Shown: positions 10,317-22,505, counted from the stretch's first letter. The stretch is 64,000 bases of DNA from Neoceratodus forsteri (GCA_016271365.2 CM057456.1:1398007001-1398071000), one strand, 5' to 3'. Program-made: numbers and translations. The notes: generated by a model not told the origin, from the sequence alone.

Positions 10317-12562
10317 CTAGGACACTCTCTGAGAGGACTTTTCATTTTTCTTGACTTTCTCTGTCTGTGAATCGGATGAAAAACCAATTTTTGAGGACAC
10401 TGTGGAGGAGTCAGAATCCTCCCCTTCATCTTCCGTGTTCCCCCATTGCCTTTGTTTCTTTAAGGCCTGATAGCGATTTCTAGTGACCACTCTATTTGCC
10501 TGTTGGGGGGTTATGTCTGCCTTCCATTTTCCTTTCTTTTTTTTTTGTATCCACCATAGTGAAGTAAGATTGGGTGGGAGGCATATTCTTGTTACTGCCT
10601 GTTTTCCTTCGAGGAAAATTTTGTAGAGGTGGGGGCGGGGGTCCTGACTGTTGTTTTTATTTGCAACACTCTCTGTTGTGCCCTCTGAAGGAGGCCCTTT
10701 TTCTGTAGGAAGAATGTCAGAAGGGAAAATCTCATTTACTGCCGGCATATTAACAGTTTCCTTTTTTTCAAAGCCTGAACCTGGCTCTTTTCCAGCAACT
10801 GTATTGGATCTTGAACTACCTTATCCAGATGATTCTTCTCAGCCGATGGACAATTTACATATATGTGTTCTCCCTCATCACATAGATTACACTTCACAGG
10901 ATTCGGGCATCCTAAACTAACATGCCCATATTCCATACACAGTTTGCACCTGGGTTGGTCACAGACCGAACTTAAATGTGTACATGCCTCACATTTATGG
11001 CATGTCCTAGGCTGCCCTTGATAGAAACACAGGCCCCTATCCCTGCCTGTATAAAACTCCCTGGAAGGCGAACAATGCCTGAATCTTTTTGTTTTAATTG
11101 TACTTTCACCCTCCAGTTTCCTGTCCAAACCAGGTCTTTATCTAATATAAGTGTAGGGGCTTCCAAAACTATACACTGCTGTTTTAACCAATGCTTTACA
11201 TCGGCTATACTGACACTTTCATTCCTAAATAGGAGCGTAATAATTTTAACAGTGGGTTTAGTGAGGGGAATGGGAAAAAAGGTTGCCATAAGGGTATGTT
11301 CTGCACCTGTGGATTGGATACATGGCCCAAAATTTATCCAGAGTATGACTTGTTTTAAAACTAATGTCATGGATAACCACCCCTTTCACATGTATAAATG
11401 TAAATAATTCATTTGGAGCAATGCCCATTTGATCCTTTAACATTTGATGCAGTACAGTCTTTCTATCTGGTGCATTTACATTACCACTAAATTTCAGCCT
11501 GATAGCGTTTCTGCGCTGCACAGATTCCCCCTTGTTTTTTTAAACAAATCTGCTAAGAAAAATTGTCTTTTTTGTTCTCCTGAGGTACTTTCTTCATTTG
11601 TGGTATTGCTTTCCATTCGTCCCGGGACAGAATTTTGTGCCTTGTCAGTTTGGTCACAAACACCCGTATACTGATTGATTCCCATAGCAACCTGGGTGTC
11701 CTGGTTAGACGTGCAGGCTTTTTGTTTGTTACCTTCCAGAGATTTTATAGCAACTACTTGTTGGGTGCCTTTTTTGTAGATTCTTCCTCAATTACTTGTT
11801 TAGCACTAACTGGTCCTGGAGAAACCCATTTTTTAAATTTTTGAGTCATTTTCTACCCCGCTGCTCACAAGGCGGCTTCAGGAGACCAAGCTTGGGGTTT
11901 GTCCTGATCAACTTCACTTCGCCCTGCTCATAGAGAAATAAGCTGCTCGGTAGGTGCATTTCCAGAAGGTATTGTACCTTTCTCATCAGTATATGCAACA
12001 GGAATAAACTGTGAAGGTATAGAGAACTGACCGGTCTGATCCATAATATCTTGCTCATTTCCTGATAAGTTCTCTTTCAACAGTTTTAACAGAAACTCTT
12101 TATTTTGTTTTATCAATAATCTTAGCATGACTTCCTGTGTTATTTCATTTTGTACCTGACCTCCAGATGTTGAAGCTTGTGTAGTTGTTTGTCTCTGCTG
12201 ATTTTTTCCCCATGGTGGAACATCAGAAATCTTGTTCTCTGCACTCGATATTTGACCTCCTTCCACTTCACTGATTATTTCCATCAAATTAGGCTGTATG
12301 TCCTGTTGATCCAGCATTAAATTCATATCCATAGCTGTTTTGCCATCCAAACAAACTCCATAACCTCTTTTCTCAACTGTCTGGCCGTCCGCCATCTTGG
12401 AGAGGTGGACAGGGCTCCTGAACAGTCCATCACAGAAGTAGACCTTTGAACAGTCTGAGAAACATTTTTTCCAGTAGAAATGGGACTTTCCTCCATAGCA
12501 GAAGTTGATTCCTTTGGCAAATCTCCAGCAACTCCACCACCAACCGACCTGTCATCCGCCAT
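10317..12562 (-). pseudogene. Tx1 LINE ORF1 (triple CCHC knuckle nucleic-acid-binding protein)
   Basis: ORF1 proteins of this clade bind the element's RNA. I take MADDRSVGGG (12562) as the start because it opens the first long frame. Later frames carry KTVLHQMLKDQMG (about 11450) and a Gly-rich QAGIGACVSIKG segment. Three knuckles lie between about 11002 and 10847, CHKC..H....C, CKLC..H....C and CNLC..H....C, all with intact C-x2-C-x4-H-x4-C spacing. A charged, Lys-rich tail with NRYQALKKQ ends at 10317. The frame shifts near 12390, 11930, 11500, 11260 and 10740, so no single protein is made. Confidence 0.75.
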
Positions 12563-12879
12563 CTTGGTACAGCAAACAAAGTGGTCCCCTCTGCTCACAG
12601 GAAGCAAGGTCCCCTGCAGGTAGAATTGGAGAATTTCCCCGGTGCCCTGGCCAAATTTCCCCCATTCACTAAAAATACCAGCAACAGCTTAATCTGGTTC
12701 AAGGTCAGTTGGGATTCATCTGTATCCCCCTCCCCAGGGTCGTCTCTGGAAATAGGCAAAATTTGTCTAGTGCACTTACCCGGTCACCAAAAACTAAATA
12801 AATAAACAATAAAGATTTGTGGACCAGTGGACATCAAGGAGGGAATAAGGGCCATACATAACTATCTGGTCGAGGGGGT

Positions 12880-13515
12880 GGGAGCTGAAATGCAAAGTAA
12901 AAAAGTGCAGAGTAAAGCATATAGGTGCCAAGAACCCTAGAACAGAGTATAGGATAAATGGGGTGGTAGTGGAGAGCACATCAGAGGAAAGGGACCTGGG
13001 GTGTTAATAATGGTGAACATGAATAGGATTATTTAAATCCTAATTATTCACTAATCCTAATTTAATGAATGGAATAGGATTATTTAAATCCGAACTTAGA
13101 CAAAGCAACCGTAGACACAATAAACAGTTATTGATTGGTAAATGGTATTCATTAAGGAGAAAAAACTGGTTTAGTATAAGATCAATTGCAACATGGAATA
13201 ATCTTCCTCCAAATGTTGTGGATAGTTCAAGTATGGATGCGTTCAAAACAAATTTGGATTTAGCAATGATTACAAATCATGATTACAAATATAATTAATT
13301 AAAAATGTGGCAAGCATTATGGACACTGTCCTCTGGCTTGAAAAAAACTTATGAAACTTATGAAGGCATTGGTGCAACATATTAAGGGTGTGGGTGAGGA
13401 AAACCAGATGCTGAGGTGTATAGAGAGTAGGATCACTAGAAGGAGGGAGGTAGTACAGTCCTTGTACACATCCTTGGTTTGCCCTCACTTGGAGTATTGT
13501 GTACATCCCCTGGGG
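12880..13515 (+). pseudogene. patchwork of LINE ORF2 C-terminal fragments (CR1 with an insert)
   Basis: At 12890-13010 the plus strand reads like the CR1 segment that ends in ERDLG. At 13395-13515 it reads RCIESRITRRREVVQSLYTS and VCPHLEYCVHPLG, the next CR1 segment. Between them (about 13021-13360) is a different LINE C-terminus with SLRRKNWFSIRSIATWNNLP and PNVVDSSSMDAFKTNLDLA. The 20-mer GAATAGGATTATTTAAATCC occurs twice (13021 and 13073). This is two LINE fossils, one inside the other. Confidence 0.6.
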
Positions 13516-15075
13516 GACTACTTGACTCCGGCTACTACAAATCAGTTATTTCCAATCCTCTAACTTCTTTAGGTTGGAACTCATGGTTACTGTATATCTC
13601 TGTCCACAATAAAGGAGGGGCAAGGAGAGGTTGCACTTCCCTCTGGTTTTCTCTAAAGATGCACCAAACCCTACAAGCTGAAGCCCCAAGGCCCAGCTGG
13701 TCCTCTTCCTATAGAGGCAAAGGAGAGGGCTGAGTGATTAACATCCGTGTTCTATCTTCCCTGGTTGGCTTTACCAGAAAGCACAGAGCTCCAACATCTA
13801 GGCACTTGACCCCTGCTGAGGCCCAGCAGGAAACAACTCTGATGGACTAAGATAACCCTTCAGTGCTCCCTTCCTAATCAGCCTCCAAACCTCGGAGTGA
13901 GAGGCGGTTACACTAGTTTGGAAAATCAGTTAATGGATTAGGCCATATGAATGGGATTAAATCCTTGTGTGTCTAGGAGCATTTGGGTTTTGGGTTTACA
14001 TTTGCAACAAAGCATTGCTTGTTTAATTTAAGTGCACAAACGCTAGCCATACATGTGCAACATCATTGAGCCTACATTGTTTCCATAGCTGGATAAGCAG
14101 AGAAGCACTAGGAGCTTCCTAGTACAGCCAAAAGAATTTGCACACTGGTACCAGTGGGAAGACAGTAGTGCCTATTAGAGATTGGCCAAAGCCTCACCCT
14201 GAAAACCATGCAACCCTGAACTTGGGTGGCTGGTGTCCAGATAAACTCAAACAGAACAACCTTGGCTCGGCTCAGATTATTAGGCTTTTTCTTTTTGGGT
14301 GCTCCCCAATTTCTGTTTTGTGGGGGGGCAGGGAAATGGTACTGTCCTCAAGGATGGCTGAGGGGGAAGGTCCGGGTGGAAGAGGTGGGCACAGTGATGC
14401 TGTCTGGGGGTGGGGTTTGTATGGCAGCATCCAATAACAAAGGACACTTTTGCACAGGCCCCTCCCCAGGCAGTGTTACTCAATCACTGTAACAGCATAC
14501 GTTTTCTTTTTTGTGCTCGAACATTAGCATGGCTGTGTTCTGTGCTGCTCCCCCACCCAGCAGGCCAGGGAACAGTTCATGGATGTGGGTGGATGGAGGG
14601 TTTTGAGGATGTGGCACACACAGTTGTGCCCCACAAGGATCATCATCAGAGATTCAATTTTTTAACAGGTGGGAGCTTTGAAAGGTTAGGAGTATGGCCC
14701 TCAGTGTATTGCTCCCCCCCATCATAAACCAGAGATGACTACCGGGCAATTGGGTGGAAGGGTTGGAAGATGGGGGACACACATCACTATGCCTGATCAA
14801 AGATGTACCACATATTTTGCTGCAGCCCATAAAATAACGCAGAGGAGAGGATCTGGGGCACATGAAGACCCAGAAGACAACAAATGGTGGGGGGACAGTG
14901 GCAAAAGGGTGTCTAGGTGGTGGTTGTGGTTGGGTCAGAGAGGAAGGATATTTTTTAAATATTTGAGCTACCCAGGACAGTGCAGCTGAAACACTATGAT
15001 AATTTTATTGGCGGGGTTGGCTGCTTTTACCACTTCTACAGCTAGGCTGGAGTTGGAGACTGATGCATTAAGGAG
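13516..15075. other. no recognisable gene or element
   Basis: Mixed-composition sequence with several G-rich runs (14300-14430, 14880-14950). Overlapping frames of up to 105 codons exist on both strands but carry no family motif and no codon-level signature. No terminal repeats were recognised. Confidence 0.5.
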
Positions 15076-15215
15076 TTAATTTACTTAACTCAGGTCATGC
15101 TGTAAAAAGTAAGTGACCTTTGTGGGATTTGAACTCTGGCCCATAGCTCCCAAGTCAGTGCTCTGAACTAGATCAAACTGTATGATTTTTTTTATATATA
15201 CTATAGCTGTATGGC
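15076..15215 (-). mobile_element. tRNA-derived SINE fragment (MIR/CORE-like)
   Basis: Read on the minus strand, the sequence GTTTGATCTAGTTCAGAGCA, CTGACTTGGGAGC, then GCCAGAGTTCAAATCCCAC and AAAGGTCACTTAC is a tRNA-like head with a good box B (GAGTTCAAATCC) followed by the GTCACTTA motif seen in MIR-like core SINEs. Only about 140 bases are recognisable. Confidence 0.6.
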
Positions 15216-16310
15216 CTCTGAGCTTCTACTTGCACCTCAATGTATTGCCCTTGGCATTAGTGACCTCACTATCCTGACTGCTACTCAACCCACCATTGGT
15301 GCCAGTGGATATCAATATGAGGCAAGTTCTGAAGTGCTGGTTGTCATGATTCTGATGGCCCAGTGCACCTACTCCCCCTATATTTTCTTCCTTGCCTCCT
15401 CCCATCTCCCCATAGCATGGGCAGTATCAACTACTGGCCTGTGTGCATGCAGCATCCTTCAGGGGGAGCAAGCTGTCTTGCTCTCCCATAGGTGTTGCTG
15501 TGTTGCTGAAATCCACCACCACCTCTCCCTGTATGGGACACCCTGCCCTGCTGCTGCTGTCATAGCCACAGCCAACTTCCTGATGTGATTCCACATGTCT
15601 GCTCCTAAACCTGAGTTACTGGCAAAGCAATGAAATGGCCCAATCGGGCTTTGGCAGATGGACTCATTTTAAAGAAACCAGGGCAGTGGGGTGGGCCTCT
15701 AATAGCTCCCAGGAGAACATGGAAGCCCATCTGGGGTCAAAGCTCTTAGCTAGAGAGGAAAGATGCCAGGCCCCAACACTCACAGTCCTATTTAGAAATG
15801 GAAACGCAGACCCACCCCCAGTTGGACCATATGTTTTGGCTTTTTGCTTTGTAGGTTGGTTTAAAACAAAGAATTATTTAACTGAAGGATGCAAAGTATC
15901 TCTGACAGAATACACTTTGCTGTTATGTCACTGTATCTTTACATTTCATGCTATTTTTCTCCTGAAAATGTATTTTTTTCCACCACTTATCAATAGAGGC
16001 TCAGACAAGACAAATCCAAATCCTTTGCAAAACCAAAATCCAAACTCATTCTAGATTTGGCAAATCCAACCCCAAATCTGATTGCACCTCAACTTTGCCC
16101 ATCCCTACTGCCCACCAGTACAGATAGGCAAAAGCAGGTACTGTGCATGTGTGGTTTGTGGATGGGTTACTACATTTTGGGTTCAGCCTGGAAGGGCACT
16201 GGAAGCATGGCTTGGGCTGCATTTACTATGTAGCTCTACCTGGCAGGGCAACACAAGAGCAGCTAACAGTTTCAAAGCACAGCACACACACTAAGAGGAG
16301 AGAAGTGCAG
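15216..16310. other. no recognisable gene or element
   Basis: The frames at 15211-15588 and 15635-16054 have no recognisable domain. A short degenerate AAATCCAAA-rich stretch lies at about 16008-16080. Otherwise I see nothing. Confidence 0.5.
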
Positions 16311-17822
16311 AGTATACATAGATACATAGACAGTGTCGGCAGATAAGGGCATATGGCCCACCCAGTCTGCCCATTTGAGCTTGTAAGTTCAGTTTGTGTT
16401 TTCCTAGAAGTCTGTTGCCCCTTACCCCTGACCTCCAGAATTCCTTTATGTCTATCCCATGCATTCTTGAATCCCGTGATTGTTTCAGCCCCCACCACTT
16501 CCTCTGGCAGGGTGTTCCACTTGTCCACCACCCGTTCTGTGAAGAAATTCTTCCTCATGTTTCCTCTGAATTGTCCTCCCTCCAACTTCATCTCATGCCC
16601 TCTAATCCTGGAACATCTTTTTCGCTTAAAAATAGTGTATTCATGCACCCTGTTCCTCCCTGTGAGATACTTGTATGTCTCTAACATATCCCATCTCTCC
16701 CACCTCTCCTCCAGGGAGTACATGTTCAGTTCCTTCAACCTGTCTTCATAGGACTTGTGATGCAATCCATGCACCATCTTTGTTGCCCTCCTCTGAACCT
16801 TCTCTACCCTGTCTATGTCTCACGTAGGTATGGTCTCCAGAACTGTACACTGTATTCCAGGTGGGGCCTCACTAGTGTCTTGCATAGGGAATTATGACCT
16901 CCTTTTCCTGCTGGTGATGCCCCTGCCTATACATCCCAGCATCCTATTTGCTTTACCTGCTGCCTTGTCACACTGTTTCCCTACCTTGAGGTCATCAGAG
17001 ATGATAATCCCAAGATCCCTTTCCTGCTTGGTGCATGCTATCCTCACCCCTCAACTGATATATTGTGCCAGGGTTTTGTGCCCCATATGCATTATCTTGC
17101 ACTTCTTTGCATTGAATTTCAACTGCCAAACCCCTGACCATTCTTCAAGTTTCTGCAGGTCCCTTCTCATTCTGTCTACACCCTCTGGTGTGTCTACTCT
17201 GTTACAGAACTTTGTGTCATCAGCGAACAGTGAAATTCTGCCTTCTAGGTTCTGTGTAATGTCACTGATGAAGATGTTGAATAGGACCGGTCCCACCACT
17301 GATCCCTGTGGTACCCCACTGGTCACTCTTCCCTCTATGGAGTGACAGCCATTTACCACCACCATCTGTGTCCTGCCACCCAGCCAGTTACCTACCCACC
17401 ACACTACTGTTCTGCCCACACCCATATTCCCCAGTTTGTGTAATAGTCTTCTATGTGGCACAGTGTCAAAGGCCTTGCTGAAGTCCAGATAGGCCATGTC
17501 CACTGCCCTCCCATGATCCACCTCCCTAGTCACCCAGTCAAAAAATTCAACGAGGTTGGTCTGACATGACCTCCCCCTGGTGAAACCATGCTGCCTTGGG
17601 TCCTGTAGTCCATTGACAACCAGATGTTCCACCAATCTCTCTTTCAGTAGTGCTTCCATGATCTTCCCCACTGCCGAGGTGAGGCTGACTGGTCTGTAGT
17701 TCCCTGCTTCCTCTTTGTTCCCAATTTTGCATAAGGGGACTACATCTGCTGTCCTCCAGTCTTTGGGTACCTCCCCTGTTTCCAGTGATCGGCTAAACAG
17801 GGGTATAGGATCGCACACATAA
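16311..17822 (-). mobile_element. 5'-truncated CR1 LINE
   Basis: The 3' end is at the left, where the minus strand ends in CTATGTATCTATGTATAC, a short terminal repeat typical of CR1. The adjoining GGGTGGGCCATATGCCC and TCTGCCGACACTG occupy the same place in the other CR1 copies here. The element contains the reverse transcriptase and C-terminal part of ORF2 but no endonuclease, which is ordinary 5' truncation. The right edge is at about 17822, just after the start of the reverse transcriptase frame. Confidence 0.9.
17051..17818 (-). pseudogene. CR1 ORF2 reverse transcriptase, 255 codons open
   Basis: This is the best-preserved reverse transcriptase of the window. In order it has VPKDWRTADVVPL, NYRPVSLTSAVGKIMEALL, QHGFTRGRSCQTNL, AYLDFSKAFDTVPH, SGVPQGSVVGPVLFNIFI, the intact catalytic LFADDTKF, and LKFNAKKCKIMHMGH. 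These are the palm and thumb motifs of CR1 enzymes, with both Asp of FADD and the Asp of LDFSKAFD present. The frame ends at 17051 with LAQYIS where the family continues. The C-terminal part resumes in another frame at 16777-16226 (YSLEERWER, ERVVDKWNTLPEEVVGA, FKNAWDRHKG). With no endonuclease and a broken tail it cannot be autonomous. Confidence 0.85.
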
Positions 17823-19094
17823 TTAACTCACAGTTGCTACTTCAGTTAACATTTGCAAAATTGTTTATTAACACAGAGTTAAATAAGGCTGTTAGACACA
17901 GTGTAGTAAAAGGTCAAACACCTATCAACAGAAGAACAATTCTCTGTTATTGCAGGCAGGACTTGGATGGGCACTGAAGAAAATGTCTATATTGTACTAC
18001 CTCAGACTGTATAACCAATTTTCTGTTTTTGGACCTGCACCCTAACCCTAAATAAAGCCCCTGTTGTTTTATTTCTAATCTTTCTCTGAGTGTGTATTCT
18101 TTTATAGCACAAGCCATATGCTTTGTGGGAGCTGTGATTGCACTGTGTTCATGGGTGGGTTGATCCTACGGGGAAGTGGGAGGGGCAGCATCCCAGGGGA
18201 TTGTACCATACTGACACCAGGTCCACACTTTCTCTCCGTGGAGGCCAACACTTTATTTAATTCTAACTTAAGTTATTAACCCCCCCAACCAGGAGTTTAG
18301 CAAGCCCAGGCCCTCAAACTCGTTGAGTTCACAGGTCAGGGTACAAAGTTTAACCTCAACAGTTATTTGGAGGACAGTATGCGGCTTTTAATGGATGTGT
18401 GTATATATGATGTAACTAATCTATTTGCTGTTCCAGGACTCCTACAGAAAGGACATGTTTCCCTTCATTAGGATTATCCTGGTGTACACACATGCTAAAT
18501 AAACACATTTACAACTACAAGTGCGATCAGCGATCACAGAATGACATAAAGGACTCCGAGAGTAAGTGCCATGGTCCAGTCTGGACATGAACCATGTTTG
18601 TTAAAAAGTATTTTAAGTGCTGTATAGTGTGAAAATACCTTCCTGTAACTATTACAGTCCCTCATGGAAAGAATACTGTATCCATTAGCACTGTACATTC
18701 CACATATTTTTGATTAAAAAAATGGCTCCACATCTATGATTTGTGGCAGCACATCTGGATTTTCTGACCTAAAGGGATTTTCTGGTGTCCAGAGAAACAT
18801 TTTGAACTGTAATATTCAGGCACAATCCACCTTCTATTTCATTCTTTAATTTCCTATATTAATCACCCTCATTCTGTATTACAGAAGACATTGGCATAAA
18901 AGGCAGATCTTTGTTTCTCAAAATTCCTCTTTTTTTTCCATTGAAGCTGTGATTCTCTATGAGTTCCTACTCATTTCCACAGCATATGCTATAATATTAC
19001 AAACGGAGGATTATGGTATGGTTTCAGCAGAGGGAAAAGCAGGAATATGAGATGAACAAAGATCCTGTTTTTATGGAAATGTCCTTAATAAATA
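17823..19094. other. no recognisable gene or element
   Basis: AT-rich unique sequence. An AATAAAGCCCC followed by a T-rich stretch (18050-18080) looks like a polyadenylation context, but no long terminal repeat partner or primer-binding site was seen. No reading frame is credible. Confidence 0.5.
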
Positions 19095-19145
19095 AGTATC
19101 AGCATCGCTTAGTTGGTAGCACATTCACCGCTGGGCCAGAAGTTA
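19095..19145 (+). mobile_element. V-type SINE head fragment
   Basis: TATCAGCATCGCTTAGTTGG followed by TAGCACATTCACCGCTGG matches the tRNA-like start of the copies at 5807 and 41305. The rest of the element is absent. Confidence 0.55.
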
Positions 19146-20024
19146 AAGCTTTTACAAAAAAATAAATAATTAAAAACAATTACAAAGATACAAAATGCAT
19201 AAATACGTACAGTAGATGTTTCCATTTTTTCCATTTTAGCACAGCTTCTTATGAATGTCTTAAACATTCCAATGAATTCTAAATAAACAAGAGAAGCAGT
19301 TTGTAGCAGTTACGAATTCTGAAATACAGTAATTCATCTTTGGTGGCTGTTAGCATACCTGTTTACTCTGTTTTCACTTTGCCAATGTAAAAGTTGTTTG
19401 TAAGAGATCAAAAATGGAAAACAATTGGAAAATGTTGCTCTTTGGCAAACATGTAAACAAGTGATAAGTCTGCATGCCTACAACTCACTAAATTGTTGTG
19501 TTATTATTATTGTATTTGCCGTTTATGAATTCTGTTTTAACTTTGTACAGCACCTTGATATTTTGAAAGGCGCTTAAAAATAAAGTTATTATTATTTAGT
19601 TATTAAATTGTATTAAAATGTCCTATAATCCCCAGTCCTATATGGAATGATGTACTAATGCATAACATTATATTTGACTGTCCATTCCAACACTTACAGC
19701 ATAGAACAAATCAATTATCCAACCCACTATATTTTATATTGAAATTATTTGAGATGACCCCTTCTGCCAATATTTCATAATGCTCACAAACAATATAATG
19801 TTCCTGTTGTAGAAGTCAAATCAGAAGTAAAAATCACAAGATTATTTCATATGGAGAGTAAGTCAAATGGCTCAACAAGGGCTGTCTTGTTTGTTTATAG
19901 AAGTGGCAAATAATTTGTTTAAGATCACCCCTTTGTGGTTATTTACAGCTGCACAGGGGTGAGCCAATATCATTCTGTTTATGTTTATGAAACATGTTAT
20001 TACTATCACAAAGTACTGATATAA
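19146..20024. other. unassigned, with a LINE2/SINE-like tail at 19535-19600
   Basis: Most of this is AT-rich and featureless. At 19535-19600 the sequence TTGTACAGCACCTTGATATT then GAAAGGCGCTTAAAAATAAAG followed by ATTATTATT resembles the 3' end shared by L2 LINEs and L2-tailed SINEs. Nothing upstream confirms an element body. Confidence 0.45.
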
Positions 20025-20780
20025 ATCTAGTTACTTATTTATTTATTAGTTATTTATTTAAGTCTCGGATTACATATACCTTTGAGCTAAAAGCTCTTTT
20101 ACAAAGGTTCCACATCAGTAGAAAGGACAACAGATTAAACAGGACTGTAAAGTACGGTACAATAAAGCCTAAATAGGAGGTACAAAACTCATAATGGACA
20201 CAAAATCATAATGGACAGTCAATGTAAAACAACAGAGACACATTATGCTAATCAGTTTCAGGCACAGAAAAATACGTACAGTACATTGATATCGGCCAGC
20301 AGGCTTTGTCAAACAAACAGGGCACAGGGTGTAGGAAGAGATGTGGGAGGTGGGCTGGGAAGAGTAAGAGAGGGTGGGAGTGGAGGACATGAAGAGAGGT
20401 GGGGCAAGGGTGGGGGAGGAAGAGTGGAGAGGGTATAGTGGGGATGCAGGGGGTAGGGGTAGGGGTATGAGGCAAGAGTGCTAAGTTACTATGAAAGAGG
20501 TCAAATGCTAAGGTCGAGGTTTGGGAAAACATGGTTGAGGGAGACAGTCACAGGTGCTAGCTATAGAGAGTAGCGATCGAAGCTTGGATTTGAATGGACC
20601 CAGCTTAGTTTCAGAGGAGATGTCACTGTTGAAAGCATTCATCCAGAGGGGGGCCCTGTAGGTAAAGGATCTTTGCCCCGGGTGGTTCGGCGATGAGAGA
20701 CCTGTAGAAGCTGAAATTCAGAACCTCGGGTGCGGTGTGGATTATGAGTGGGGCCTAGAACATCTTGTACTCTAGGTGGC
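20025..20780 (-). mobile_element. LINE 3' fragment with TTTA-type tail
   Basis: Read on the minus strand from 20765, a frame with SHRRTTRGKDPLPTGP, LWMNAFNSDISSETKLG and PFKSKLRSLLS resembles the last conserved block of LINE ORF2 proteins (a trailing NSLP..L...FK..L motif). It is followed by a pyrimidine-rich stretch (20560-20320, purine-rich on the plus strand) and ends in a run of TAAATAAATAA at about 20060-20030, a plausible tail. The clade cannot be told. Confidence 0.4.
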
Positions 20781-21180
20781 AAGAGGCCTTAATAATCATC
20801 ATTCAGAGATAATAATCATCTATTTTCAAATGATATAATTCCATTTAAATAACACACCTTAACATGAGAATATTTGTTTTTGCCAGCCAGCTATGAATCT
20901 TAGAGTTTCTTATGGAAGATAGATAATTTTGTTTCGCTCTGTCTTTAAATCTTCTTTTAACAGCAGTTATAATTCTTTCCATGGCCTCCAAAACACCTCA
21001 CTTAATGTATTTCCAAGACTTGCTGGCAACAAAACATTTTTTATAAACTTCATGTATGGGGAGTGAAACCTATCCAGGGTGTACTTGATTTGTTCTTCCA
21101 GATTTCATCTTGGGAATCTACAGTCTGGTAATTTAGATCTCTTAAGAAGGAAGACAGATATTCTTTCTTCAATGAACTCA
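20781..21180. other. no recognisable feature
   Basis: AT-rich sequence between the LINE tail and the first copy of the 0.5-kb repeat. No supported gene. Confidence 0.5.
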
Positions 21181-21935
21181 ATGATGATGATGGTGGCACA
21201 GTTTTGCTTTCTCACTGCATTTTATGCTGCATAAGAGAAACTGTTAGATGGCATTGCTGATGTCACTGAAAGGGTTTTGGGGCTTATAGTAGGATTTCTG
21301 ACCATGAAACTGTTAGTTCCATGTTGCAGTCAACTTAATTAGTTCTGGCTGATGCTCTGAGGCTTGTGTAGGTTTGAATGCAACTTGGCGTGAAGCATTC
21401 ATTCCCGTTGCATCAGAGAGTTCATTACTAAACTCCACTGCAGTTGTATGGGGGGATCTGCACTCAGAATCCATATGCAGACTGATACACAAAGACAAGC
21501 ATTGGTGGATTCCTTAATGATTGCTTGCATGTTGTAGATTATTTGTTTTCCTTCTCTATTTATAATGTGTGATTTACTTGCAAAGCTGTGGATCATACTG
21601 CCCCAAACATACAGAGCAGTGCTAACCATGATGCAATGAGTAATGCTGCAGTATATCACAAAACACTGCTGTATACTGCTGGGAACAGTGAACTCAGTGG
21701 CAACAGCCCTGGGTGGCCATTTTGAATAAGGTTAAGCATAGAACATTTCAACTCACATGCAAGTTCTGGGGCTGAGTGAGCCCTTTTGTCATGCAGTATT
21801 TTGTGACATGTCACTTACTGCAAATTACTACTTTGCATCATGGCTGGCTCTGCTGTAATAGCCTTCCTGATTGTTCCTTATTGCAGGATATGCATTACCA
21901 TAGAAAGCATATCTGTCTAGAAACCTGATGTCCAG
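21181..21935 (+). repeat. 0.5-kb interspersed repeat, copy 1 (head eroded)
   Basis: The body from about 21225 to 21620 is shared with copies at 22011-22430 and 40400-40810. Common landmarks in the same order are GATGTCACTGA, CAGTCAACTTA, CAACTTG, GAAGCATTC, GAGTTCATTACTAAAC, CAAAGACAAGCA and TCCTTAATGATT. The tail ATGCATTACCATAGAAAGCA then TCTAGAAACC (21888-21930) recurs at 22460-22498. About 240 bases between body and tail (21625-21870) are not seen in the other copies. No coding potential. Confidence 0.8.
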
Positions 21936-22505
21936 CATCTGAACAACAGTACAGTGACAGAGCACCACCAGGACAGTATTTTGGGGGCCTAAGTTCAATT
22001 TCCAGTAAGGCACATCCCTTCTTTCATACTACACTTTATGTTATATAAGGGAAATTGATATGTCATTACTGAAATCAGTGATAGGGTTTCAGGGCTTTTA
22101 GTAGAATTTTCAGACCATGGAACTGTCAGTTCTATATTATAGTCAACTTAAATGGTTCCAGTTATAGCTTGTGTAGGTCTGACTCCAACTTGTTGAGAAG
22201 CATTCTTTCCATTTGCAGCTATAAGTTCATTACTAAACTCTACTGCAGTTGTGTATGGGGGGGGTTGCACTCAATTAAAATGCACATATAAACTGACAAA
22301 CAAAGACAGACATGGGTGAATTCTCTAATGATTGCTTGCATGTTGTTCGTTATTTCTTTGTTTTTTCTCTGATTAAAATTTATGATTATTTGCCAAGATG
22401 TGGATAATACTGCACCAAACATCTAATCACCTTAGTGAGTTCCCAGTTGCAACATATTCATTACCATAAACAGCATCTCTCTCTAGAAACCCAGGCCAGA
22501 TATTC
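21936..22505 (+). repeat. 0.5-kb interspersed repeat, copy 2, with tRNA-like head
   Basis: It lies directly downstream of copy 1 in the same orientation. The head (21945-22010), CAGTACAGTGACAGAGCACC then GGGCCTAAGTTCAATTTCC, reads like pol III boxes A and B and is matched at 40334-40395 by TAGCACAGTGGCAGAGCACT and GTCTAGGATTGATTTCC. The body follows in the same order as in copy 1. This suggests an unusually long tRNA-headed SINE or a composite repeat. Confidence 0.75.

Larger units (their letters stand above)
6060..12607 (-). mobile_element. nearly full-length Tx1-type LINE
   Basis: From right to left this is a complete LINE layout: ORF1 with three CCHC zinc knuckles, then ORF2 with endonuclease, reverse transcriptase and C-terminal domains, then an AT-rich 3' end near 6060. 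Subtracting the foreign insertion at about 9031-9580 leaves roughly 6 kb, as expected for the Tx1 clade of the L1 superfamily. Every domain is split by frameshifts or stops, so it is not active. It lies in the opposite orientation to the Tx1 fragment at 696-2136. Confidence 0.8.

Noticed and set aside
18040..18330. Possible long terminal repeat (AATAAA followed by T-rich sequence)
   Set aside because: No second copy, no TG...CA ends with target duplication and no adjacent primer-binding site or gag/pol sequence.
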